Shown here: positions 45,230 through 53,733 of the stretch, piece after piece
How positions within the stretch are numbered: position 1 is the first letter of the stretch
Layout of the letters: every line of letters begins with the position of its first letter
Position numbers and translations under genes: made by a program
Notes under the pieces: model-generated
Databases searched by the model: none
Told to the model about the DNA's origin: nothing
The model's input: only the letters and a program-made list of their open reading frames with translations
NCBI RefSeq assembly: GCF_010747415.1
Contig: NZ_JAAGNZ010000001.1
Coordinates: 434,001 to 498,000, forward strand
Length of the DNA: 64,000 nt
Source of the DNA: Spirosoma agri
Lineage (GTDB): Bacteria; Bacteroidota; Bacteroidia; Cytophagales; Spirosomataceae
Direction: 5' to 3'

Positions 45230-45508
45230 GTGTCAACAACCAGCTTTTTTAACGCCATGTTGTACCTGTATAAATTCCGTACAGCAAGTATTGTCGCCAC
45301 CTGGGGGGTAACATCCATCGACTTTTTTCAGCGATTTGTCAGCGTTTCTCAAGGTTGGCTCTTTGCCGGATGGATTCTCTTTACCATTTTGTTAATAATG
45401 GCTGCATTGACCTGTGGAGCTATGACCGCTCACGCATTGCTATCGCTGTGGCAGGGTACGCCGTTCATCAAAGATCTTGTTGACGACGAACCACAGCCTG
45501 CTATTTAA
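45230..45508 (+). CDS. Small membrane protein of unknown function
   Basis: A GTG at 45230 gives 92 residues; an ATG at 45257 gives 83. There are two likely helices (TASIVATWGVTSIDFF and WLFAGWILFTILLIMAALTCGAMTAHALLSLW) and an acidic C-terminus (FIKDLVDDEPQPAI). I recognise no family. It stands alone between AT-rich regions. Confidence 0.62.
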   Translation: MSTTSFFNAMLYLYKFRTASIVATWGVTSIDFFQRFVSVSQGWLFAGWILFTILLIMAALTCGAMTAHALLSLWQGTPFIKDLVDDEPQPAI

Positions 45509-45871
45509 CTGTGAACGTTGGCCAATTCATTGCTGATCTAACAAAGAGTAACGTTTCGGCTAGTTTTCTGCTACACAATATCCAGTAAGCCTCACAGTAG
45601 TGAGCGGCTCATCCCACAAAAGCTCGTCCTTGAGCGCTGATTGACTTATACCTTACCAAAATTACCGTGATAGTAAGGTGCCTCAACACGTCTGTTAGTG
45701 CTCTTCTCAATAAAAAGTAAAAACTATCTGAGTTTGGCTTGGCCAGGCTTCGACTTGGCCTTGGTGACTAGGTGTACGGGCGAATCTAGCGCTTTGCTCT
45801 GCCTGTTTGCGAATCAATTTTCTGCTCCGAATTGAATGGTAAAGCACTAGTGTGTAGCACATCCGAAAAAA
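45509..45871. other. Intergenic region before the tRNA terminator, 363 bases
   Basis: No convincing reading frame. A weak inverted repeat ACCTTAC/GTAAGGT lies near 45652-45682 and could be the end of the small membrane protein transcript. Otherwise nothing seen. Confidence 0.45.
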
Positions 45872-45902
45872 ACAGCCACTTACAGAGTTTGTAAGTGGCT
45901 GT
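45872..45902 (-). terminator. Rho-independent terminator of tRNA-Pro
   Basis: ACAGCCACTTAC (45872-45883) and GTAAGTGGCTGT (45891-45902), 12 perfect pairs, loop of seven. Followed on the minus strand by TTTTTTTCGG. It lies nine bases past the tRNA 3-prime end. Confidence 0.92.
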
Positions 45903-45911
45903 CGATTACTG

Positions 45912-45985
45912 TCGGGAAGGCGGGATTCGAACCCACGACCTCTTGCACCCCATGCAAGCACGCTACCGGACTGCGCTACATCCCG
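45912..45985 (-). tRNA. tRNA-Pro (anticodon GGG)
   Basis: A complete 74-nt cloverleaf on the minus strand: acceptor CGGGATG, D-stem GCGC with GCGT, anticodon stem CTTGC-ATGGGGT-GCAAG with GGG at its centre, and T-stem GTGGG-TTCGAAT-CCCGC. C1-G72 and A73 are proline identity elements in bacteria. The acceptor stem has a U6-U67 mismatch. CCA is not encoded. Confidence 0.96.
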
Positions 45986-45995
45986 AATTGGATTG

Positions 45996-46025
45996 CAAAG
46001 GTAGTGAAGAGTAAAGAATGAACAA
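45996..46025 (-). promoter_or_regulatory. Bacteroidota-type promoter of tRNA-Pro
   Basis: On the minus strand TTG (46025-46023), exactly 19 bases and TACCTTTG (46003-45996), the ideal TTG-N19-TAnnTTTG form. Transcription would begin close to the mature 5-prime end at 45985. Confidence 0.82.
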
Positions 46026-46083
46026 TGAAGAATATCGAAAATTTGTGCTCTTCATCATTCAACCTTCACTCTCCACCTGTTAG

Positions 46084-48489
46084 TTAGTTCTTCCCACTTC
46101 CTTGAGTAGCGGGTGGCGTGCTCGCCCGACGCTGTTGCTGCATTGGGTTAGGCCCCTGTGGACCAAAGCGCTGCTGTTGTTTGAACAGCTGGAAACGTGT
46201 CGGATTGGCCATACGCGGGAACGCGTTATTTTCCGTATCGATGTCAGCAATTTCCTGGTAAGGATCGAGAACCCATTGCGTCACCTTCTTCTGCGTCGCG
46301 ATGACCTTTTTGATTGATACATCATTGAAGCGCCAGATTTCGGCGGGGAAACGGGCTACCGAATCAGTACCATCTTCGAACTGCATACGCACGATGACCG
46401 GCATTGGTATACCGCCTTTATTCTTCAAAGACAGGGTGTAGAAGTTCGTGCCAGCGGCTGTCTCCAACGATTTGCGTTCGTCGGCGCTCAATGTGGCCAG
46501 ATAATCCTGATACTTCTTTTTGTCGGCATCCGTAACAGCGTATGGGTCGTAGCTGTTGTAAAAATCGTTCATAGACGAATCCTTCGCAACAACCGTTTCG
46601 GCCTTTGTGGCGGCATCCCGCTGCTTGCTGATGGTGCCAGCCCGACGTTGTGCTTCAGCTTTGGCAGCCGCTTTGGTTGCTACCGGATCGCCTGAATCGA
46701 CTTTGAACCAGTCTACTTCTACCAGATCCTGATCAACGGGTTCAACACCATAGAACCAGCCTTTCCAGAACCAGTCCAGATCAACGCCCGAGGCATCTTC
46801 CAGAGTGCGGAAGAAATCGGCAGGTTCGGGCGATTTGAAGGCCCAGCGACGGGCGTACTCTTTGAAGGCATAATCGAACAGCTCGCGACCCATAACTGTC
46901 TCACGGAGGATATTCAACGCTGTAGCGGGTTTCGCGTAGGCATTTGGTCCGAGGCTGATCACGTTATCGGATGAGGTCATGATGGGCGACAGCACCGACT
47001 TGTCCGATTTCATATAATCGACAATGTACTGGGGTTCACCCCGACGGCTTGGGAAGTTATAATCCCACTCTTTTTCCGCGAGATACTGGCAGAAGGTATT
47101 CAGGCCCTCATCCATCCAGGTCCACTGGCGCTCATCGGAGTTGACGATCATCGGGAAGAAGTTGTGGCCCACTTCGTGAATGATTACACCGATCATACCT
47201 GCTTTGGTTTGCTCCGAGTAAGTACCATCGGCTTCCGGACGGCCACCGTTGAACGAAATCATGGGGTATTCCATACCGCCACCAGCCGTTGCGTGGCAGG
47301 AGATTGCTACTGGATACGGGTATTTGATGGTCCGGTTACCGTACGATTTCAGCGTGTGCTCAACAACACGGGTTGAGTATTGTCCCCAAAGTGGGTTACC
47401 CTCTTTGGAAAAGAACGACATGCTCCAGATCTTGTGTCCATCGCCGTATACATCCGTCTGCATGGCGTCCCAGATGAATTTACGGCTGCTTGCAAAAGCA
47501 AAGTCACGGACGTTTTTTGCATCATAAACCCAGGTTTTCTTTGTTTTTGTGTCACCTGGTTTAGCTTTCTCGGCGGCTTCCGCTTCGGCTTGTGTGACAA
47601 TAACCACCGGATTTTTGGATGTAGACGCCTGCGCCATGCGTTTCTGCTGCGTGGCCGAAAGTACTTGCTTGTAATTCAGACACTCGCCGGTTGCACCAAC
47701 CACGTGATCGCTCGGTACGGTGATGGCCACTTTGTAATTTCCGAAAATGAGCGTGAACTCACCCTGACCCAGAAACTGCTTGTTTTGCCAGCCATTTACG
47801 TCGTTGTAAGCGCACAAACGGGGAAACCAGTGGGCAATGAAGTAATTGTAGTTGCCATCTTTGGCGAAAAACTCCATACCACTCCGACCGTAGTATTCGG
47901 TGATGAAGTAGTTCCAGTCTACATTGAACGAGTAGCTGCCACCCGCCTTCAACGGAGTTGGCAGGTCAACCCGCATCATCGTCTGGTTGATCGTGTACTG
48001 AAGGGCTTTGCCCGACTTCGAATCCTTAACGGATAGAATTTTATACCCGTACTTATCCGAAGCTTGCTGGCTGCTACGCTCGCGAACCGATGTTAGGTTT
48101 TGCAGCTGGGCAAAGCTCATGCCGCTTTCGTTGACCCCACCCGTGCGGGTCACGCTACCTGTGGAACCCTTAGCGAACAGATTCTGATCGAGTTGAAGCC
48201 AGATAAACGGTAGGTCGTCCGTCGAATTGTTATGATACGTGACTGTTTCCGTACCGATAATTTTCTGGTTGGCATCATCAAGTTCAACCTTGATGTCGTA
48301 GTCGGCGCGGTTTTGAAAATAGTCTTTTCCCGGAGCACCCGAAGCCGTCCGGAAGGTGTTGGGCGTGGGCAGCATGGGTCCCATCTGCTCAAAACGCGTA
48401 TTGGCGTTTTGGGTTGGAGCCGCTGGTGCCTGAGCCAGTAACGTGGCCGACCAAAGGGTCAGACCAGCCAGTAACACTGTTTTTCTCAT
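46084..48489 (-). CDS. M1 family metallopeptidase, downstream copy
   Basis: The ATG at 48489 gives 801 residues with a signal peptide (MRKTVLLAGLTLWSATLLAQ). A frame open upstream into the neighbouring gene is not its start. It is an aminopeptidase-like gluzincin: the zinc motif VIHEVGHNFFP and, 18 residues later, the third ligand Glu in WMDEGLN, plus a GGMEYP exopeptidase motif in place of the usual GAMEN. It is probably periplasmic or surface-located. Residues after 760 are rich in Gln, Asn and Pro. The upstream gene is a close paralogue 25 bases away. Confidence 0.93.
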   Translation of the reverse strand: MRKTVLLAGLTLWSATLLAQAPAAPTQNANTRFEQMGPMLPTPNTFRTASGAPGKDYFQNRADYDIKVELDDANQKIIGTETVTYHNNSTDDLPFIWLQLDQNLFAKGSTGSVTRTGGVNESGMSFAQLQNLTSVRERSSQQASDKYGYKILSVKDSKSGKALQYTINQTMMRVDLPTPLKAGGSYSFNVDWNYFITEYYGRSGMEFFAKDGNYNYFIAHWFPRLCAYNDVNGWQNKQFLGQGEFTLIFGNYKVAITVPSDHVVGATGECLNYKQVLSATQQKRMAQASTSKNPVVIVTQAEAEAAEKAKPGDTKTKKTWVYDAKNVRDFAFASSRKFIWDAMQTDVYGDGHKIWSMSFFSKEGNPLWGQYSTRVVEHTLKSYGNRTIKYPYPVAISCHATAGGGMEYPMISFNGGRPEADGTYSEQTKAGMIGVIIHEVGHNFFPMIVNSDERQWTWMDEGLNTFCQYLAEKEWDYNFPSRRGEPQYIVDYMKSDKSVLSPIMTSSDNVISLGPNAYAKPATALNILRETVMGRELFDYAFKEYARRWAFKSPEPADFFRTLEDASGVDLDWFWKGWFYGVEPVDQDLVEVDWFKVDSGDPVATKAAAKAEAQRRAGTISKQRDAATKAETVVAKDSSMNDFYNSYDPYAVTDADKKKYQDYLATLSADERKSLETAAGTNFYTLSLKNKGGIPMPVIVRMQFEDGTDSVARFPAEIWRFNDVSIKKVIATQKKVTQWVLDPYQEIADIDTENNAFPRMANPTRFQLFKQQQRFGPQGPNPMQQQRRASTPPATQGSGKN

Positions 48490-48514
48490 GGTTGATTGGA
48501 AGTTGAATGCTTGG

Positions 48515-50911
48515 TTAGTTTCGGCCAGTACCCTGTTTGGCGGGCGACGACTGGCGTTGTTGCTGCATTGGATTTGGTCCGGCGGCTGCTCCCCGGCCCT
48601 GTTGCTTGAACAACTGGAATCGAGTAGGCTGGGCAACAGGCGGGAACGAGTTGTCTTCGGTATTGATGTCGGCAATTTCGTAGAACGGATCAAGTGTCCA
48701 TTGCTTTACCTTTTTCGATGTGGTAATCACTTTCTTGATCGACACATCGTTGAAACGCCAGATTTCGGCGGGGAAGCGGGCTACCGAATCGGTGCCATCT
48801 TCAAACTGCATCCGCACGATAACCGGCATAGGAATACCACCTTTGTTCTTCAGCGATATCGTATAAAAATTCGTGCCTGCTTCAGCCAGCAACCGTTCCT
48901 CGGTGGTCAGTGAAGCCAGATAATCCTGGTATTTTTTGCGATCTTCTTCCGTAACGGCATAGGGGTCGTAGCGATTGTAGAAGTCACGCATGGTGCTGTC
49001 CTGCGACACTACGGTTTCGTCTTTGCTCAAGGCATCACGCTGTTTGCTGATGGTATTCAGGCGCTGTTGAGCCGCTTTCCGGGCTTCGGCTTTGGTTATG
49101 TCCGGATTCTGCGAGTTGGGCTGAAACCAGTCTACCTTCACCAACGACTGATCAACGGGCTGAACGCCGAAGAACCAGCCTTTCCAGAACCAGTCCAGAT
49201 CAACGCCCGAGGCATCTTCCAGGGTACGGAAGAAATCGGCAGGTTCAGGCGATTTAAAGGCCCAGCGACGGGCGTACTCCTTAAAGGCGTAATCGAACAA
49301 CTCGCGACCCATAACCGTTTCGCGCAGAATGTTGAGCGCCGTAGCGGGTTTAGTGTAGGCATTTGGACCGAAGGTGCCCGGCAAAATATTATCCGAGCTG
49401 CTCATGATGGGAACCTGCTGGCTCGAATCGAGCTGCATGTAGGGAACAATGTATTGTGGATCAATACCGTGGGCGGGGAAGTTGGCATCCCATTCGAGAC
49501 AGGCCAGGCCTTCGAGGAAGCTGTTCAGCCCTTCGTCCATCCATGACCATTGACGCTCGTCGGAATTGACGATCATGGGAAAGAAATTGTGGCCGACTTC
49601 GTGGATGACAACCGATATAAGAAAGTTCTTCGTACCCACCGAATAAGTACCGTCGGCTTCCGGACGGGCACCGTTGAAGCTCATCATCGGATATTCCATA
49701 CCCCCAATCGGGCCGTGAACGGAATAGGCTACCGGATACGGATAGGCAATGGTTCGGCGGGAGTACGACTTCAGCGTGTGCGCCACAAGTCGGGTCGAAT
49801 ACTGGCCCCACAGTGGATTTGCTTCTTTGGGGTAGAGCGACATGGCCCATACGCGTTTTCCTTCGACGGTTGGTTGCAGCGCATCCCAGATAAACTTCCG
49901 GCTGCTAGCGAAGGCGAAATCGCGGACGTTTTTTGCATCATAAATCCAGGTCTTTGTTCCTTTCACGTCGCCCGGCTTTGCTTTCTCGGCGGCTTCCGCG
50001 TCGGCTTGCGTAACGATCTGTACTGGATTTTCGCCGGGTTTATCACCCCGAACTTTAGCTTCGTTCCATCGTTTCTGCTGCGTAGCGGTCAACACCTGCG
50101 CCGGGTTTTGCAGCTCGCCCGTTGCGCCAACAATGTGATCGCTTGGTGCGGTGATGGCCACTTTGTAATTTCCGAAAATGAGCGTGAACTCACCCTGACC
50201 CAGAAACTGTTTGTTCTGCCAGCCATTTACGTCATTGTAAGCACACAGGCGCGGAAACCACTGCGCCATCTCATAGATGTAATTGCCATCTTTCGGGAAA
50301 AACTCGTAACCCGACCGGCCACCGACCGTTTTGGCATCAATGATCTTAAAATTCCAGTCGATCGTAAAGGTTACTGACTTGCCGGGCGAAACAGCCTGTG
50401 GCAAATCGATGCGCATCATCGTCTGATTGATCGTGTATTTGAGCGCTTTACCCGATTGATCACGTACGGACGTGATCTTGTGCCCGTAATCTTTACCGGC
50501 CAGCGCCGAATTGGGGTCGATCTGTCGCATGGATGCACCCCGATCGGCGTTGATGCTATTCGTCTTCGCAACATTGCCAATCGCATCGGGCTTGAACAGG
50601 TTCTGATCCAGCTGTAGCCACAGATACGGGAGCGCGTCGGCGGAGTTGTTGTGGTAGGTTATGGCTTCAGAGGCTGTTATTTTCTGGTTGATATCATCCA
50701 GCGTGACTTTGATATCGTAATCAGCGCGGTTCTGAAAATAATCTTTTCCAGGGGCACCCGAGGCCGTCCGGAAGGTGTTGGGCGTAGGTAAAACAGGGCC
50801 GAGTTGCTCAAAGCGCGTGTTGGCATGTTGCGTCGACGGGGCTGGCGCTTGTGCATGAGCAGACCATGTAGAGATGGCTACACTCGCTATCAGCAAAATT
50901 ATCTTTTGCAT
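48515..50911 (-). CDS. M1 family metallopeptidase, upstream copy
   Basis: A 798-residue paralogue of the next gene, with a signal peptide (MQKIILLIASVAISTWSAHAQ), the same zinc site VIHEVGHNFFP and WMDEGLN, and a GGMEYP motif. Most of the length aligns with its neighbour without gaps; the main differences are in the region after residue 95 (HNNSADALPYLWLQ), the segment between the zinc site and the central helices, and the Gln-rich end. The two form an operon-like pair. Confidence 0.93.
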   Translation of the reverse strand: MQKIILLIASVAISTWSAHAQAPAPSTQHANTRFEQLGPVLPTPNTFRTASGAPGKDYFQNRADYDIKVTLDDINQKITASEAITYHNNSADALPYLWLQLDQNLFKPDAIGNVAKTNSINADRGASMRQIDPNSALAGKDYGHKITSVRDQSGKALKYTINQTMMRIDLPQAVSPGKSVTFTIDWNFKIIDAKTVGGRSGYEFFPKDGNYIYEMAQWFPRLCAYNDVNGWQNKQFLGQGEFTLIFGNYKVAITAPSDHIVGATGELQNPAQVLTATQQKRWNEAKVRGDKPGENPVQIVTQADAEAAEKAKPGDVKGTKTWIYDAKNVRDFAFASSRKFIWDALQPTVEGKRVWAMSLYPKEANPLWGQYSTRLVAHTLKSYSRRTIAYPYPVAYSVHGPIGGMEYPMMSFNGARPEADGTYSVGTKNFLISVVIHEVGHNFFPMIVNSDERQWSWMDEGLNSFLEGLACLEWDANFPAHGIDPQYIVPYMQLDSSQQVPIMSSSDNILPGTFGPNAYTKPATALNILRETVMGRELFDYAFKEYARRWAFKSPEPADFFRTLEDASGVDLDWFWKGWFFGVQPVDQSLVKVDWFQPNSQNPDITKAEARKAAQQRLNTISKQRDALSKDETVVSQDSTMRDFYNRYDPYAVTEEDRKKYQDYLASLTTEERLLAEAGTNFYTISLKNKGGIPMPVIVRMQFEDGTDSVARFPAEIWRFNDVSIKKVITTSKKVKQWTLDPFYEIADINTEDNSFPPVAQPTRFQLFKQQGRGAAAGPNPMQQQRQSSPAKQGTGRN

Positions 50912-51037
50912 AAAATGGCTTGTAGTTGTTGATAAGAGGGGTAAAACTACAAAAAAAAGAGGTTAGCCATCCTGTATTTTGATGAGAATGATAAACCCGG
51001 GGAGGAACGGTAAACACTGGTTTATCAACGCACTCAA

Positions 51038-51634
51038 TTACTCGCTCGCCATGATCAGCGATAACGCCATACCGGCCACGATTCCGGATACGATGAGTGT
51101 CCAGCGGAGTCGGCTGGCGCGAAGGATGTCCAGAACAACATACGCCAGTCCCATGATAAGACTGACGATTACTAACTGACCGATTTCCAGCCCGATATTA
51201 AAGGCCAGCAAGGGCTTTACGATAGTGGCTTCCCGACCCAGCAGGCTGCGTAAGTAGTTGGAAAAACCCATGCCGTGAATCAGCCCGAAGGCCAATGCCA
51301 GACCATATCGCCAGGTACGGCCCTGCTTTCTGGCGGGAGACTGCGACCGAAAGGTAGGTTCCTTAAAAAAGAAGTTGGTAATGGCCGTAATTAGAATGGT
51401 GATCGGGATGAGCAACTCAATGAACGCCGTTTTATACGTAATTAGCCGTAGAGTAGCTAGGGCCAGCGTAATGGAATGGCCAATTGTGAAGGCAGTTACC
51501 AGAACCAGGACTTGCCGCCATTGGTGAAACGTATAAACGGCGCAGAGGGCAATAACGAACAAAATGTGATCATAACCACTGGGATCGGTGATGTGATCGA
51601 AGCCAAGGCGGAGGTAAATCCAGAAATCATCCAT
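51038..51634 (-). CDS. HupE/UreJ family membrane protein
   Basis: A 198-residue membrane protein with about six hydrophobic segments. The N-terminal GFDHITDPSGYDHILFVIALC and the later LVTAFTIGHSITLAL and AFGLIHGMGFSNYL contain the conserved His and Asp residues of the HupE/UreJ family. This family is linked to nickel or cobalt uptake, but the members in Bacteroidota are not tied to urease or hydrogenase. There is no such operon here. It precedes a carbonic anhydrase on the other side by 24 bases. Confidence 0.88.
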   Translation of the reverse strand: MDDFWIYLRLGFDHITDPSGYDHILFVIALCAVYTFHQWRQVLVLVTAFTIGHSITLALATLRLITYKTAFIELLIPITILITAITNFFFKEPTFRSQSPARKQGRTWRYGLALAFGLIHGMGFSNYLRSLLGREATIVKPLLAFNIGLEIGQLVIVSLIMGLAYVVLDILRASRLRWTLIVSGIVAGMALSLIMASE

Positions 51635-51658
51635 GATCTGTAAACTGAGTATCGTTAG

Positions 51659-52168
51659 TTATTTAAACCAGTCTGCATACATGACATAATTGTTGGCCGT
51701 GCGCTTGAACACTTCGGCCTGTTCAGGCGAAACAGCTTTCAGGAACCGGGCCGGGTTGCCTGCGTAAATCGTATTGGGTGGTATAATGGTGTTCTGGGTG
51801 ACAATCGCGCCAGCAGCAACGATACTGCCTGTTCCGACAACCGCCCCATCCATAACAATAGCTCCCATGCCGATCAGTACATCGTCTTCAATGGTGCAGC
51901 CGTGTACGATAGCATTATGGGCAATGGATACGTAGTTACCGATTGTGGTCTTATGCCGCTGATACGTGCAATGAATAACGGCTCCGTCCTGAACATTGCA
52001 GCGGTCACCAAATGTGATCGTATTGACATCGCCCCGCACAACAGCATTGAACCAAACCGTACAATCGCGACCCATCGTGACCTGACCGACAACCGTGGCG
52101 TTCTCTGCAAGCCAGCAGTTGTCGCCAAAAGCGGGATGAATTCCGTGAACAGGTTTTAATAGTGCCAT
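51659..52168 (-). CDS. Gamma-class carbonic anhydrase family protein
   Basis: The ATG at 52168 gives 169 residues (MALLKPVHGIHPAFGDN). Left-handed parallel beta-helix hexapeptide repeats run through the whole protein. The putative zinc His residues are in DGAVIHC, SIAHNAI and IVHGC. YAGNPARFLK marks the end of the helix, before the C-terminal alpha-helix. It catalyses CO2 hydration or is a related acyl carrier or transferase-like protein; enzymatic activity cannot be inferred from sequence alone. The next gene, HupE-like, follows by 24 bases. Confidence 0.93.
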   Translation of the reverse strand: MALLKPVHGIHPAFGDNCWLAENATVVGQVTMGRDCTVWFNAVVRGDVNTITFGDRCNVQDGAVIHCTYQRHKTTIGNYVSIAHNAIVHGCTIEDDVLIGMGAIVMDGAVVGTGSIVAAGAIVTQNTIIPPNTIYAGNPARFLKAVSPEQAEVFKRTANNYVMYADWFK

Positions 52169-52215
52169 GATGCAAATATAGCGCACAGTCGAGTAACGAT
52201 GTGGCCAGAAACAAA

Positions 52216-52246
52216 AAAGGGACTGGTCTTTTGGACCAATCCCTTT
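52216..52246 (-). terminator. Terminator after the Arg/Asp-rich lipoprotein gene
   Basis: GGGATTGGTCC and its partner form a stem of about 12 pairs (52216-52227 with 52234-52246). The one mismatch is a U-G pair only in minus-strand RNA, and TTTTTTG follows on that strand. It lies 19 bases past the stop at 52265. Confidence 0.8.
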
Positions 52247-52264
52247 CTCACAGTAACCAAAATG

Positions 52265-53557
52265 TTACTTTTTGTCGACTTTGTCAACCATCTTTTCCAT
52301 GGCTTCTTCAACATCATCGATAGCGCGATTAGCTTCGCGTTTCACTTTCTTAAAGTCATCCTCATTGGAACGTTGCACTTTATAATAGCTGTCTGACAGT
52401 TGGCGACGCTTGTCTTCAAGGTCTTTGACCTTGTCTTCGCGGGCTTTCTTGTCTTTACGGCTTTCGTTTTTTACGTCAGCTTTCGCATCGTCGAGCTGGT
52501 CGTCGATCTTATCCATCTGCTGCGAAATACGATCGGCTAACTCCTTACGGTCACGGTCGCTTTCCCGGTTGTTGTCGCGGCTATTGCGATCGTCGTTCCG
52601 ATCACGGCTATCACGTTGATTATCCCGATCATTGCGGCTATCGCGGTTAGAGTCCCGGCTGTCGCTGTTACGGTCATTCCGATCAGAATCCCGATTATTG
52701 TCGCGATCGTTCCGGTCAGAATCCCGGTTGTTGTCCCGGTCGTCACGGCGGTTATCGCTGTCGCGGTTGTCCCGATCATTCCGATCACGACCATTGAACA
52801 GGCTACCTAAAGCACCCCGGTTGTCCCGATCAGAATCCCGGTTGTCTCTATCATCCCGACGGCTATCCCAGCTATCTGAGTTGCGATCCCGGTTGTCGTT
52901 GCGGTTGTTGCTGTCTCGGTTATCGCGATCATCATTGCGACGATCGGAGTTGCGGTCGCTATAGCTGTCGCGATCGTTTTGGTTATCGTTGCGCCGTGAA
53001 TCCCGGTCATCGGACCGGCGGTCATAGTTACTGGAGTTGTCGTATCTATCGCGTGAGTTGTTGGAGTTGGAACGGTAGCTGTAGGAATCGCGTGAGTCCC
53101 GATCATCACGGCTGTCAGAATAACGATCGCGGTCATCATTACGGCTGCTGCGTGAGTCCTGATTATCATAAGACTGATCGTTATACCGGTTGTTGTAGGA
53201 ATCACTACCTGACATCCGGTTTGGCCGGTTGTCCTGATCGTCAGATGACCGATAGGAGTTGCGGTAAGAGTTTGACTGGTTGGAATTCCGTGAATCATTC
53301 CGACTCATGCGTCTGTCCTGTGACTCATCCCGGTCACGACGGCTGAATAAGCCGCTACGCTCTGAATCATCATCACCCGAACGTCTCCGCGAATCGCGGT
53401 TGTCACGGTCATCGTTGTTGCTCGTACGATCCCGCTGTACCATATCCTGTCTGCTGTTTTTTGAGTCGCCGTAAAGCCAGTTCTCAAACGATGCGCAGGA
53501 GGTCAAACTCGTGGTGGCTGCCAGCATTGCGGCTACAACCCATACTTTCCTTTCCAT
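52265..53557 (-). CDS. Arg/Asp/Asn/Ser-repeat lipoprotein with C-terminal coiled coil
   Basis: A 430-residue protein with a lipoprotein signal (MERKVWVVAAMLAATTSLTSC). Residues about 35-330 consist almost wholly of Arg, Asp, Asn, Ser, with some Tyr and Gly, in endless variants such as RDNRDSDRNDRD, and no repeat unit is exact. Positive and negative residues alternate, so the stretch is a polyampholyte expected to be disordered. Residues about 335-430 are Lys/Asp/Glu-rich and look like two long helices of a coiled coil. I know no family for the repeat region. Function unknown; a periplasmic or surface spacer is conceivable. Confidence 0.85.
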   Translation of the reverse strand: MERKVWVVAAMLAATTSLTSCASFENWLYGDSKNSRQDMVQRDRTSNNDDRDNRDSRRRSGDDDSERSGLFSRRDRDESQDRRMSRNDSRNSNQSNSYRNSYRSSDDQDNRPNRMSGSDSYNNRYNDQSYDNQDSRSSRNDDRDRYSDSRDDRDSRDSYSYRSNSNNSRDRYDNSSNYDRRSDDRDSRRNDNQNDRDSYSDRNSDRRNDDRDNRDSNNRNDNRDRNSDSWDSRRDDRDNRDSDRDNRGALGSLFNGRDRNDRDNRDSDNRRDDRDNNRDSDRNDRDNNRDSDRNDRNSDSRDSNRDSRNDRDNQRDSRDRNDDRNSRDNNRESDRDRKELADRISQQMDKIDDQLDDAKADVKNESRKDKKAREDKVKDLEDKRRQLSDSYYKVQRSNEDDFKKVKREANRAIDDVEEAMEKMVDKVDKK

Positions 53558-53591
53558 AACGTTGTTATTATTTGGTGGTAATGTCGCAAAC

Positions 53592-53631
53592 AGCGGCTCA
53601 AAAAACGTACCATGTCGTTTTTTGAGCCGCT
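53592..53631 (-). terminator. Hairpin terminator after the alpha-2-macroglobulin gene
   Basis: Sixteen perfect pairs (AGCGGCTCAAAAAACG at 53592-53607 with 53616-53631), loop of eight. It is about 100 bases past the macroglobulin stop and 35 bases upstream of the Arg/Asp-rich gene start. T-runs occur within the stem. Confidence 0.8.
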
Positions 53632-53733
53632 AAGTCACAATTGAGGCCGATGTGTGGAAGCTATTTCCCTATTTACTGTAGAGATTAATGAACAGGTCCA
53701 CAGTATACACTCTGGCGTAACGAGGTAACTACG

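Noticed and set aside
45707-45961. 84-codon minus-strand open frame overlapping tRNA-Pro and its terminator
   Set aside because: It runs through the tRNA and its terminator and has no homology that I can see.
49550-50377. 275-codon plus-strand open frame antisense to an M1 peptidase, with a similar one at 47380-48036 in the other copy
   Set aside because: Two similar antisense frames look conserved, but only because the two sense genes are paralogues. No promoter or domain supports them.
52173-52180. TATATTTG on the minus strand as a promoter for the carbonic anhydrase, implying a leaderless mRNA
   Set aside because: It matches TAnnTTTG but no -33 TTG is found at 17-21 bases, and the start would fall inside the ATG.
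52537-53298. Several low-complexity frames overlapping the Arg/Asp-rich gene
   Set aside because: They reflect the repetitive DNA; only the frame with a lipoprotein signal and coiled-coil end makes sense.
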